The notes under the pieces are model-generated. The model made no database searches. It saw nothing but the letters and a program-made list of their open reading frames with translations, and was not told where the DNA came from. DNA of 23,873 bases, taken from contig NW_014577484.1 of the NCBI RefSeq assembly GCF_000485595.1, positions 186,368 to 210,240 on the forward strand. The letters run 5' to 3'. The position numbers and the translations under genes are program-made. Origin of the DNA: Priapulus caudatus. Its lineage: Eukaryota; Priapulida; Priapulimorpha; Priapulimorphida; Priapulidae. Positions within the stretch are counted from its first letter, which is position 1; every line of letters begins with the position of its first letter. Below are positions 11,175 through 21,488 of this stretch, piece by piece.

Positions 11175-11550
11175 TTCTTCTGGGATGCAGAGACTATGAT
11201 GGCAGACTTAGACGACATTAAGGTAGTTCTGAGATGCGGAAACAAAGACCGTATAAGCTCAGACGCTGTGAAGCTAGTTTCTGGGATGTAGAAACTATGA
11301 TGGCAGACTAGATTAGAAGTCGTGAAGCTAGTTCTGGGATGCAGAAATTATGGCAACAGACACAGATGTCAGGGAGCTATAGTGCCTGGATGCAGGAACT
11401 ATGGCAGCAGGCTCAGACGTCATTAAGCTAGTTCTAGGATGAAGGAACTATGGTAACGGACACCGATATCAGGAAGCTAGTGCCTAGATGCAGGTACGAT
11501 GACAGCAAACTCACGCTTCAGGAAACTAGTTCTCTGCAGGGACAACGGTG
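11175..11550. repeat. Minisatellite, about 50-bp unit, seven to eight copies
   Basis: The core GGGATGCAGAAACTATG recurs in variants at about 11182, 11231, 11283, 11336, 11387, 11436, 11486 and 11533, with AAGCTAGTTCT before it. The period of 47-53 is not a multiple of three, and no frame persists. Confidence 0.85.
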
Positions 11551-11593
11551 AAAAACTAACGAAGCTAAACCCCTAACGCGCGGGAGAGTGACG

Positions 11594-11614
11594 CTTCTTC
11601 TTCTTCTTCTTCTT
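11594..11614. repeat. (TTC)n microsatellite
   Basis: About seven CTT units. Confidence 0.95.
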
Positions 11615-11847
11615 GAGTCATCCAATGCCGTGCGGCGTCGGTGAAATATGTTTCTATTATAAAGTAAAAGTGAGTGAAGTATGTAATTCTACACTGATGT
11701 CGCCGAAAAAAAGAGAAAAAAAAGTGTGACGCATGCTCATGCACAACGCAAGTCCACTCTTTCACAGCGAGAGGCTAGATGACCAGATACTGCGCAGCTT
11801 TCTGTCTTACGTAGATAATTGTGTGGTATTATTGGTAAAAATAATAT

Positions 11848-11914
11848 GGTCAAGAGCTAATAATACCTTTACGCATAATACCTTTACCCCATACCCTAAT
11901 AAGGTATTATTAGC
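11848..11914. repeat. AT-rich hairpin, small palindromic repeat
   Basis: GCTAATAATACCTT (11856-11869) pairs perfectly with AAGGTATTATTAGC (11901-11914). The 20-base run GGTCAAGAGCTAATAATACC begins at 11848 and recurs at 15336. Probably a remnant of a small palindromic transposon. Confidence 0.6.
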
Positions 11915-11929
11915 AATATATATGGTATA

Positions 11930-12488
11930 AATAGACTAAATTAATGGTTCTAAAATCAGATGTCAGAAGATCAGAAGATTAGTGTGTCTAGTATTTTTCT
12001 TCACATACTTCGAAGTCGGCTGCGGCTTCCTCGCGCGCTAGAGACAGCAAGAGGCGGATACAGTGAAGCCCACACTCTCTCCCATATAGTGTTAAGATTC
12101 AGCTGCTAGTGGACGCGCAGATGCGAGCGTAGAGACACTCGGCATCGGATAAAACATAAAACGACAATTAAGTCTTCGCGATAATATCACCGACCGATAC
12201 GAACGAACGAAATATATGCAGTAAAGTGGTTTCGGGAAAGAGAGGAGTGCGTTGCTGTGAGAGTCTTTCGATTTCTTTGGTTCGGGGGAGGAAGCGGGGG
12301 ACTGGTTGTCGCGTTGTGCTGAGAGGGTCTCTCTATTGCTCTAGTCGAAGAATTGTCGCTCGTCGTTGGAGAGAATTCATGCACTGACGATCTTAACTTC
12401 GTACAGGGACGTTTCCGTACCTGCTAACGATAGTCCGAACGTACTTCAAAATTCCATTAACCGCGGATGCGAAAATGCTTCAGGAGTC
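11930..12488. other. Unique non-coding stretch
   Basis: No gene recognised. A 29-base segment at about 12008-12036 on the minus strand has acceptor- and donor-like ends but its peptide does not fit a CUB domain. Confidence 0.4.
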
Positions 12489-12712
12489 ACGCTTCGCAAG
12501 GCGCAACGTCGTATAAAGGTGGCATCAAGAGCGTATTAAGAATGGCCTCTATAAGAAGCCTTCTTAATACGTTCTTGGTGGCATGCAACTGTAACCTTCC
12601 GCAAATTGTTCACCGTTGCACCTATTTCGTCTCAGAAAAAGACCTTCTTTTGAATTTAAAGCGAACGCGCTTCCGGACGCTTCGCAAGGCGCACCGTAGT
12701 ATAAAAGGAAGG
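12489..12712. repeat. Direct repeat flanking a hairpin
   Basis: ACGCTTCGCAAGGCGCA followed by CGT(C/A)GTATAAA occurs at about 12489 and 12677. Between them, 12521-12582 can fold: ATCAAGAGCGTATTAAGAA pairs with TTCTTAATACGTTCTTGGT with few mismatches. Confidence 0.6.
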
Positions 12713-13280
12713 CGCATAGGCAAGTTTGTCGGCTCCCGCATGCACGCACAGCATTACGCGTGGCTAAGGTGGCGGCGTTTCACAATGCTGAGCGTGCAGC
12801 TCATCACGTGTATACCCGCCGAGAGAAGCGAGGGGGAAGGATGTCAATGATCGAATTGGAGAAGTTGTTTGCTATGCCCCGGTGTCTCTATAAATAGCGG
12901 ATGCGCCGCCTATATGAGAATCTCAAGCACTGTGTGTGTCAATGAGACATTCTTTACACATTTGCCAGCGCGCGCTCTCTCCCCGGACGCCAATAATTCT
13001 GTTCTTATTAGTAAAGGGAGGCGGTGGCTAGACATCGAGTGTGATGGCATGCGTGTATGTATATATACTGCGAGACGAGATGCGCGTGCAAAGTTATGGT
13101 TAGGGTCGGCGGATGAGTTAGCAGGCCGGGATCATTTAGCGTTATGTACGTCAAGTTGTGTACGTCACGTTCGTTGGCTTTGTACATTCCTGTCAGCAAC
13201 TGTCTTCCTTTTCATTATTTCCGATTCTGGCATCATTTATCGTAGCCTGTATAATGTTTTGATTTCTCTGCCTTTTTATT
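12713..13280. other. Unique non-coding stretch
   Basis: A 149-residue plus frame (12869-13318) ends in CT-repeat-encoded SLSL. Its start context and content give no support for a gene. Presumed intron. Confidence 0.4.
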
Positions 13281-13503
13281 CGCCCGCGTTTTCTCTCTCA
13301 CTCTCTTCTCTCTATTAATATCCTCTCGCTCGCCATCTTTAATATTTAATTTGCGATTTTTTTACGTTTCGAGCTTCCTCTACCCGCTCATATTCTATTC
13401 CTCTCTCTCTCTAAGCCAATCTCTAATTATATATTGTTTTTCAAGTGTTTCGCTCTTTCGCTCTCTCTTTCTCTCTCTCTCTCTCTATCTCTCTCTCCCT
13501 CTA

Positions 13504-13560
<57 letters not shown>
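13281..13560. repeat. CT-rich tract ending in pure (CT)n
   Basis: Imperfect pyrimidine DNA, with pure (CT)n at about 13508-13557. Confidence 0.95.
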
Positions 13561-13561
<1 letters not shown>

Positions 13562-13950
13562 GCGAACTCATATACCCTTTTACGTCTTCATCTAATTATT
13601 TTATTCTTTCAGTATCTCTGAATTTCGCTGTTGCTCCACGATTGTCCCACGCGCGCCTCTGTCTCTGCGCTTCCTCAATTGCTCGCTGCGTCAGTCTGTG
13701 CATGTCGTCATGTGCGTCATTTATCTAATTAGAATTATTAATAAGATGTTTGCGTGTCTGCCTGCATTCATTCAGCCGCAGCTTCTAATAGCAGTCGTGC
13801 AATCAGCGAAAATCGTGCAATTCAGCTCGTAGTCAGGTTCGGAACGCGCGAGTCGTGTACTAACATCTCTAACCACAACTAACTCTCTCGTTCTACTCAG
13901 CAACTCTCTCATCTTCTAACAGCAAACGTGCGTCTCTCTCTCTTTGTTTA
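13561..13950. other. Non-coding stretch 3' of the CUB1a exon
   Basis: Nothing recognised on either strand. It would be the start of the intron following the CUB1 first-half exon. Confidence 0.4.
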
Positions 13951-13958
13951 TACTTGCC

Positions 13959-14131
13959 TTCAATCACGTGCACGCACTCCGTATTATTCGGATAGTTGGC
14001 GGGGAAGTTTGGCGTAAAGAAGGCCCGTTTCTCCACCTGCCCGACGGAAAAGTCTTGACATATCGCAGGGATGTATTCGCTTGAGGATATCCGTTGGTCG
14101 GTGGCAAGCATCTTGCTTGGCAAACCTTTAC
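13959..14131 (-). CDS. Neto: Exon: first half of CUB1 of a Neto-like protein
   Basis: The frame reads from an acceptor near CTATTCAAG (exon start about 14131, phase 1) through LATDQRISSSEYIPAICQDF, then RAFFTPNFPANYPNNTECV and HVIEG. These are the first CUB cysteine, the F-x-x-P-N-x-P-x-x-Y-P motif typical of CUB domains, an NNT sequon and the second cysteine. The 3' end is ambiguous. AAG followed by GCAAGT would be a strong non-canonical GC donor at 13958 (phase 1). A weak GT donor at 13953 would extend the exon to 13954 (phase 2). Neither phase fits the phase-0 acceptor of the next exon in the DNA (7792-8032), so that linear order breaks the frame. About 20-27 residues, including the third CUB cysteine, are missing before VRDG of the CUB1 second half. 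The start is the least certain edge: the polypyrimidine tract is weak, and a nearby AG (TTTGCCAAG) is an alternative. Confidence 0.7.
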
Positions 14132-14298
14132 CTTGAATAGCGGTAAGTGCTTACTTGATTATTTTTTTGCTTGTTGTTTGTGTAACGAACACCGATGCAG
14201 TTGTCGTTGCAAAAACTCGAAGATTTTTATTGGTTAGGATGGTAGAGAGAATTGAATATTGCCAGACGGATGAATATATGATGGCTGTCTAGCTGACT

Positions 14299-14301
<3 letters not shown>

Positions 14302-14338
<37 letters not shown>

Positions 14339-14934
14339 CGCGATGGATATATTACACCGTTTACCCGCCAACAGCACGCCGTAGCGAAAGTTAATTTATC
14401 GAGCCGTGATTCGCGCTCAGCGTGGAATTTCGCAGGCGAGCGCGCAATTCATTAACATTCCTGAATTAAAATTTACGAAACGCATATACGAGATGTAATG
14501 ATTTTCCTTCTTGCAAAAATAAACATCGCGATCTCCGTGCGCACGATTTTAAACGATTCCAATGTTACGATAAAACGTTCTACGATGAATTCCTGCAATT
14601 GGAGAAAAATCTCGTTATGAATCACCGCGGCGCTGCGTTGTTCCAGCCTGTTCTGCTAGCATCTATGACAAATACGACATACGCATATACGCTCTCCTAT
14701 GACACTACTTGTCATGGGAAGATTCTTCTTATGACAAATATTGTTGTATGTGTTGTGCGCATCATAGGAGTGTATGAGCGCTATTATGAACCCAAGCAGT
14801 GAATTTCAGCTATAAAGCGGAACGAAGTGACTCGCCAATATATGATAAAGAAGAATCTTCCTATGAAAAATAGTGTCATAGGAGAGCGTATATGCGTATG
14901 TCGTATTTGTCATAGATGCAAGCAGAACAGGTTG
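14302..14934 (+). repeat. Inverted duplication arm B
   Basis: This block is (GA)n, then about 300 bases of unique flank, then a MITE. It recurs in reverse complement at about 22998-23640. Shared landmarks are the MITE, GAACAACGCAGCG, AATTGCAGGAATTC, and ACCGTTTACCCGCCAAC followed by (GA)n. Differences are mostly one-base insertions or deletions. It sits between the two halves of CUB1. Confidence 0.9.
14644..14934 (+). mobile_element. Palindromic hAT-like MITE, copy 1
   Basis: About 291 bp with long terminal inverted repeats beginning CAGCCTGTTCTGCT and ending AGCAGAACAGGTTG, continuing inward through CATCTATGACAAATACGA. GTTGTTC flanks both sides (14637-14643 and 14935-14941), consistent with an 8-bp target duplication with one mismatch at its edge. 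Terminal CA[A/G] and an 8-bp target site suggest a non-autonomous hAT element. It has no transposase. Confidence 0.8.
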
Positions 14935-14947
14935 GTTGTTCGTATAC

Positions 14948-15116
14948 CTTCGTCCTCGATAAAATCGTAGACAGCATGAAAGCCCTGATATTCAATGACG
15001 TCATCGGAGTGGAACACCACCCACATGTAGCGACCGGTGGAAGTCACTCGTGATGGGTGCCTATTCCCGCAGAATCGTCCCAGCAATGGTTTGTATCCCG
15101 AGCGACCGTCCCGCAC
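14948..15116 (-). CDS. Neto: Exon: second half of CUB1 of a Neto-like protein
   Basis: A 169-nt internal exon, acceptor TGCCAACAG before 15116 and donor GTATAC at 14947. It opens in phase 0 and closes in phase 1. It encodes about 56 residues starting VRDGRSGYKPLLGRFCG (the DG turn and fourth CUB cysteine), then RYMWVVFHSDD and GFHAVYDF, the last strands of a CUB domain. Motif order and spacing resemble the end of NETO CUB1 closely. The closing phase 1 fits the opening phase of the 22732-22874 exon, giving a short acidic linker (EDE then D) into CUB2. A palindromic MITE has inserted just inside the following intron: its target-site copy starts at the seventh intron base. Its expected upstream partner, the CUB1 first half, lies on the wrong side at 13959-14131. 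Confidence 0.8.
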
Positions 15117-15159
15117 CTGTTGGCACATAAAGAGAATATCATACATCCACTTATATACC

Positions 15160-15212
15160 ATATATACATATATCAGGGGTTAATAATGACAAATTTGTAA
15201 TTATTAACCCTG

Positions 15213-15243
<31 letters not shown>

Positions 15244-15283
15244 TCAGGGGTTAATAATGACAAATTTGTAATTATTAACCCTG

Positions 15284-15316
<33 letters not shown>

Positions 15317-15328
15317 TATACATATACA
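15160..15328. repeat. Duplicated AT-rich palindrome with TA repeat
   Basis: A near-perfect palindrome (TCAGGGGTTAATAAT ... ATTATTAACCCTGA, centre ACAAATTTGT) occurs twice, 71 bases apart (about 15174 and 15245), separated and followed by (TA)n. Confidence 0.85.
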
Positions 15329-16790
15329 TGAGTAAGGTCAAGAGCTAATAATACCTGTATGTATAATAATGTATGAATATGTACATTGACCCATACGCCA
15401 CCTGGTGTTTGACAGCGCACTTAACGATCCGCAAAACAAACACATGGAGTATTTTTCCATCGCGATATCTAAATCTCAAAACCCTTCGCTCGCGTGCTCG
15501 AAATTCTACATTACCCGCCTCGTCTTGGCTTACTCTACAAGAAACGATGGACAGAGCCGTCTGCGCCGATAGTGGTCAGGGTTAACCAGCTGCTATTGTG
15601 CGAGCAATGATCACACTTTAGTCAACCACGTACCGAAGTGGCCCGAAGAACACCGAAGTGGCCAGAGCTGTTCTCTTGTTTACCTTACAGCGCGTGGAAG
15701 AAAAGGCTCGTACCCGCTAGAGGTGTTTTGCATCGCCGGGGAAAACGTTCGTTAGCCGGCCACCATGTGTACAAACAACCATGACAGCTTTTCTAAACAA
15801 CCTTTGGCTGGGGCGTATAACTTGCGCGTCGCCGAAAGAACCCAAAAACGCCAACGAGAGAAAACTAATCAAAAGAGAACGGTTTTTTGTTCTCCCTGCC
15901 GCTAGAAGTTGTTTGGTATTTCAACGCAAAATCGACGACGAAGACCAATTTTGTGAGGCTGTACATTCGCCTATAATACTTACGCCATCACCCCCCCCCC
16001 ATATGTCACTTCAAATGTCCATATGTCTCGGAAATATATACGTTCATATTCCTATTATTCTCCGCGTCTAATTTAAAAGTGAACGCTTACGACGGACGCG
16101 CCTGACAAACGTCAGTACATGCCCTTCGTAGCACGCTAGAGCAAGCTTGATAGATCTACCGGGAAAGGCTTAATGTATGTGCTCGCTACGGTGAACAGTC
16201 AAGGCGCGTGTCTCGTGTATCACACGCCTGCGCTGACTTACATCCGTGAAAAAGACGTTGCCGTTCTTGTTAAGGGGCGTCGACGACAGAACTCAGCCTA
16301 TTTCACGCTTCACGCGCACGCGAGCGACATGGAAACCCGCGCTATTCATGATCGCGGAATTAAAATACGATTCGTAACTCAAGCCGGGCGCGATATCGAA
16401 CGTATGGCGGGAAGCACACGCAGCCGTCGGCTGTTCGGGTTTATTTATCGCAGCTTTAGCGAGGCTATAGTAGTGTAAGCCAACAAGCGTAAAGGATCGT
16501 TCGCTCGACTTTATAAAAACGTTAATTGAATTTAACTTATTAGTCAAAGTTTAAAATATTATATATAGGGAGCGGTAGTATTCTGCACGAGTACAAAATG
16601 ATGCGAAATTATTAATCGAGTGAGAAATGTTGGAGCGATTAGCACACACGGTTAATCTGTCTACTAGTGAAGATTGGTCTTTCATACATACAGTGGTAAG
16701 AGTATTATAGGCCTACGTAAGATATTAATAGGAAGTATATGCGTATCCGTCTTCATCTTTATTTGTTCGGCCGTCTGAGTGAGTTTGTCT
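15329..16790. other. Unique stretch without recognised gene
   Basis: Contains the second copy of the short run at 15336. A block at 16173-16547 is open on both strands (101 residues plus, 84 residues minus) without low-complexity sequence; neither product is recognised. Long intron is the simplest reading. Confidence 0.4.
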
Positions 16791-17060
16791 TTCTGTCTGT
16801 CTTTCTTTCTCTTTCTTTCTCTCTCGCTCTTTCTTTCTCTTTCTTTCTCTCTCTGCCTTTCTTCTCTCTGTGTGTATCTCTCTCTCTCGCGCGTGCTCTC
16901 TCTCTCTCTCTCTCGCTCTCTCTGTCTGTCCGTCCGTTGGTCATTCTGTTCGTCTGTTCGTCGGTCTGTTTTTCTGTCCGTTTGTCTATCTGTCTGTTTG
17001 TTTGTCTGTCTGTTTGTTTATCTGTCTGTCTGTCTGTCTATCTGTCTTGTCTTTCGTTAA
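16791..17060. repeat. CTTT, CT and CTGT compound repeat
   Basis: CTTT/CT-rich to about 16930, then (CTGT)n with CCGT variants to about 17050. Confidence 0.95.
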
Positions 17061-17401
17061 GGATGCACATCCCTGCAAAAAATACTGTGTCACAGTTACT
17101 ATACAGACTCTCGTGCTCACACGAAGAGCAGAAAGGGATGCGCTGTATACGCACCACCGCACTTAAATGCGAGCCTCCTACTCACGCGCAAGTTTGCAAC
17201 ATCTGCCCGGGCGGTCCGGTACATTTTTTGGCGCTGTTTATTCCCAGCATAGACCTCTCATAACTCACGCGGCCATTTACCGCAATCCCTGTCGTCGTGG
17301 CATTTACGCGAGCTTGCGTACATGTCGTGCTGCTCGCGGAAGCCTTCCAAGTTTCTCTATGTGTCCGTGTGTCTCGAGCAAGCACGCGCGCGCGCGAGGG
17401 A

Positions 17402-17541
17402 AAATCTGGAGCGTGTTTCAGTCAGCAAACGCGCACCATCTGGTTCATTATGCCTCCGTTATTACCATCATCCCTTTTAGTCGAGAATCTCTCGCGCGTC
17501 CCGCGCTAATACGTGATACCATTAACCGCCACGTCATAATG

Positions 17542-17603
<62 letters not shown>

Positions 17604-17831
17604 CGACTGCCCTTTGTGTAGCGTCACTGCCCCCTAGCCTCACTTACGACCTAAACCCGGTCATCTTAGAGAGAAATCTGGAGCGTGTTTCAGACAGCAA
17701 ACGCGCACCATCTGGCTCATTATTCCTCCGTTATTACCATCTTCCCCTTTAGTCGAGAATCGCTCGCGCGTCCGCGCTAATACGTGATACCATTAACCGA
17801 CACGTCATCATGGAGCAGCAGCAGCAGCAGC
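17402..17831 (+). repeat. Tandem duplication ending in CAG repeats
   Basis: AAATCTGGAGCGTGTTTCAG begins two copies at 17402 and 17674, period 272. The first ends in about 20 CAG units (17544-17602), the second in about six followed by CGG. Copies differ mainly by substitutions. The polyglutamine frame has no recognisable domain. Confidence 0.85.
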
Positions 17832-18894
17832 GGCGCGCACGCGTGTCTGTGTGCGTGCGTGTGTATATGTGTGTATGTGGGAGGTGCATGGGCATATAGG
17901 TTGCACGATGGGTATTAGATATGGAAGAGAGGGAAGCACGGACACAGCGGACGCGTAGATCGATGATTGATGGCCAGTGTTAAGGCAAGTTGCCCCGCAT
18001 CGCCCCCGAGCACCACTAATGATGCGGCATCTATAATATAGCTCGAATATATTTTACATGCGAAGCGAGTGGGGGCATCGTCGGCCGCATTCCAATACAG
18101 GTTATGAGACAATATATCGCAATTTCTGGCCTTATTAGCTGAGCTATACGACGCATAATGGCACTGTTAATGGGTCGCGACGTCATATTAATAGCTATCA
18201 CCATCGTTGTCGCCGCCGTCCTCTCGCTTGTCCATCGCACATATGATTTCTAACGGTGGTTGGCACTTTTAGAACGCTTATATCTGCGATATTGAGCGAG
18301 TCTAGGTATTATGAGACAGGGTAATATTTAATATGCGTGTGAACGGGTGTTCACGTAACACCGCATGCCCTTACGTTGCTCAGTCAGCAGAGCTAATTCA
18401 CGTACCGGAGCTACGGTCTAGCTTTAGATATGTGTCAACCGTATCAAGTTCGTCCGTTCATCCGCTCGTCCGTTAATCTGTCCATCAATTTATTTGTTTA
18501 TTCATTCATTCATTCATTCATTCATTCATTCATTCATTCATTCATTCATTCATTCATTCATTCATTCATTCATTCATTTATTTATTCATTCATTCATTCA
18601 TTCATTTATTTATTCATTCATTCATTCATTCATTTATTTATTCATTCATGCATTCATTCATTCTTGGGTTCGTTCGTTCGTTCGTTCTTTCGTTCGTTCG
18701 TTCGTTCGTTCGTTTGTTCGTTCGTTCGTTTGTACGTTCGTTCATTCATTCATTCAACCAGTCAATCAGTCACTAATTCATTCCTATATATATTACTCTC
18801 CCCTCTTCCTCGCGGTCTCTCTCACTCTCACTCCCTCATTCCCACACGCACTCCCTTACTTTCGCACCGTCTCTCTTTACGCTCTCGCTTGTAT

Positions 18895-18900
<6 letters not shown>
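17832..18900 (-). repeat. Inverted duplication arm A'
   Basis: Partner of arm A in opposite orientation. It contains the unique core 17880-18430, (ATTC)n at about 18500-18660, (TTCG)n at 18668-18740 and a CT tract from about 18895. The ATTC tract is much longer here than the matching GAAT tract of arm A. No gene is seen in it. Confidence 0.85.
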
Positions 18901-18929
<29 letters not shown>

Positions 18930-19205
18930 CTCTCTCTTTCTCTCTTTCTCTAGCTCTTTCTACGTATATCGCCTCATCTCTATTCCGCCATCTCTCTGTC
19001 AGTGTAAGGATGAACTATTCTATCTGTCTATTTGCCATTCTATTTGCACATGCGTAGAGGTGTGACTGTTTGATTACATAAAAACATCTCTAACATCTAT
19101 CCATATGTCTGCGTCTCTGTGCTTGTGTGCATGTGCGTATGTGTGTGCGTGCGTCCGTGCGCGCGCATGTGTGTGGGTGCGTCCGTGTGCGCGTGTGCGT
19201 GTGAC
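18897..19205. repeat. CT tract and degenerate GT tract
   Basis: (CT)n about 18897-18955, mixed DNA, then GTGCGT-type repeat 19105-19205. Confidence 0.85.
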
Positions 19206-19780
19206 ATCTCCTATCTGTCCGCCGTCTTTCCTCTCTCTATTAGATACATCAGTGGATATCATGGATACAACGACGATTGTATACAAAAAAATCATGAAAA
19301 TAAGTTTGCACTCTTCAAAATATATATCCGTGTTAGCATAGTATCCAGACGTTGCTAAAAATTAGGTGGATATTCAATGTGTAACATAAATATTACCAGC
19401 TTATAATTACATATAGTTCCAAAATATATTCGAGGATAGACATCGCGTGTCAACGCGTGTCATCGCGTTACACACATTGCAGTAGCACTCAACTATCTTG
19501 AAGTTAAAATTGGGTTCTCAAAATTAGTTACGATAATATAACTCGTAATAAGGCACGGTGCGTATATGCTGAGAATATACAAGCAAATTATATTTTGCAT
19601 GCTATCTAGCGATTTGCCGGCCGAATATAAATAATTTACTTGTTCCCCAATTTCTCATCGCGGATTGTTACTCCTGCAAACCCGACTGTTCGTACATTAT
19701 TTATGTCCCATAACAGTTGGACGCGAAGCGCTTAAACTCGCCGTACACATATATATGCATTTAAGTAGGATGCTCGTGAA
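19206..19780. other. AT-rich non-coding stretch
   Basis: No exon or RNA gene recognised. TCGCGTGTCAACGCGTGTCATCGCG near 19443 is a short local repeat. Confidence 0.4.
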
Positions 19781-19871
19781 AGCCGTGTGCGCGCGCGCGT
19801 GTTCGTGCGTGCGAGAGTGCGTGTGTGCGTGCGTCTATGCGCGCGTGTTTGTGTGCGTGTGTGTATATCTG

Positions 19872-19920
<49 letters not shown>

Positions 19921-19940
19921 GTGTGGGCGTGCGCATCTGC
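19781..19940. repeat. GT/GCGT microsatellite
   Basis: Imperfect GCGT repeat followed by pure (GT)n at about 19876-19915. Confidence 0.95.
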
Positions 19941-20950
19941 ACGCATGTTCCTCCTTCCTATCTTTTTAGCTTCTTCATTCAATTGGATCGTGAATTATTT
20001 CGATTATCTCCGAGATTGGGCGAGGGAGCGCGCATGCGACGATTAGATCGCAGCTACAACAGTGCTGGAAGCATAATACCATTTACGAAACACTTGGCCA
20101 TATATTGCGCTCGGTTCGTAATTTCACCGGACAAGATGCTACGGCTCTATATTAGGCTGATCAATATGTATAACCTTATTAGTTACGGTTCGCTTGTGCC
20201 GGCTCCCGACGAAATCGCCTATCGATATTGTAAATTCTATCTATTGAAAATATTCATCGTTAACATTCACAAATGAATTAAAAAATAAGGCATCCAAGAG
20301 AAAACGTACGGGCGTTAGAACTGGTGTTAAAAGCAGTTGTAAAGGGTTAGTATGCAGCAGGACTGCTATATGCAATTACTTAGTTTCATCTCCATCACGC
20401 TACTACATCTATATTTGCACTACTTCATCTACACATAACGCTACCATTAGTATCATATACGTACACGCACGCGTACGCGCACACATACACGCACGTGCAC
20501 GCGCGCACGTAGGCACACGCAGCAACCACCGCAAAAGTTAATTGTATGAAATGCCATTGAGGAAAGAAGAGAGAACGACCGACGCTGCATGTAAAAATTC
20601 AAACGACTGACATCAAACACAGTCACGCGCAGCTGCACTAGCTAACGTCTACATCCAACTTTTAACGCCGGAATTTGTTGATTTTAATTATTTAGACGAG
20701 TTGCTTCTAGAAATAGCGAAGAGGTGTGGCGTCGCGGGAAGGGAGGAGGGGGGTGTCTCTCATAACATCGTCTCTCGGTAATGATATTGATCCGCGAATC
20801 GTTGCTTATTTGATGAAATCTAATCGAGCGTTAGCGTGCAGCTGGGTCTCTTCATATATGCATTTTCGCAGAGCAACTGCTTCCGCTTTCATCAACTCGT
20901 TTTGAAATAAATACGCGCGCGTTTCTCGCATGCATGTGATCACGTGTAAA
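19941..20950. other. Non-coding stretch
   Basis: A short ACGCAC-type repeat at about 20460-20520. Nothing else recognised on either strand. Confidence 0.4.
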
Positions 20951-20972
20951 CTGCGTGTGCGTGTTCACTGTG

Positions 20973-21012
<40 letters not shown>

Positions 21013-21172
21013 AACACACACACACACACACCGAATTACACGCACACACGAACACACTCACGCCTGCAGACGGCGCTACAGTGGAACCCGCCGCGGTATT
21101 TATATAATCCGGTGCATATGAAACTGGATGTAATTGACTTCCCGCGACTGTCATTACACACATTACAGTCAA

Positions 21173-21234
<62 letters not shown>

Positions 21235-21235
21235 G
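20951..21235. repeat. (GCGT)n and two CA microsatellites
   Basis: (GCGT)n about 20970-21012, CA/ACACG 21013-21062, a unique interval, and pure (CA)n 21184-21232. Confidence 0.95.
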
Positions 21236-21488
21236 CTGCAGCTCACACTCCGCGTGTGCGTGTTTCCCACGCCGCCGACCACACGATGTTAATACGTCGC
21301 TTCGACGAGGAAGATGAAGCAATTTAGAGGCGGGAAAAAACGCCGAGGCCGAGCAAAACTCAAATTTGATTCCAGATACTGAATATCGTTACTATATACG
21401 CTCGGGCGCAGAAATTCATCGTTTTGAGATGTAATCCGGGGACGCTGTAATGGAAAGCTGCTTTTTGAAAATCAAATCGCTAGATTCA

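Noticed and set aside
12008-12036. Mini-exon candidate on minus with acceptor CTGTCTCTAG and donor GTATGT
   Set aside because: Phase would fit the missing CUB1 middle, but its ten residues lack the hydrophobic strand and cysteine required.
18430-19065. 211-residue plus frame of SFIH and RSFV repeats
   Set aside because: Microsatellite-encoded (ATTC and TTCG arrays).
19665-20276. 203-residue plus frame
   Set aside because: Runs through (GT)n; flanking parts are unrecognised and lack signals.
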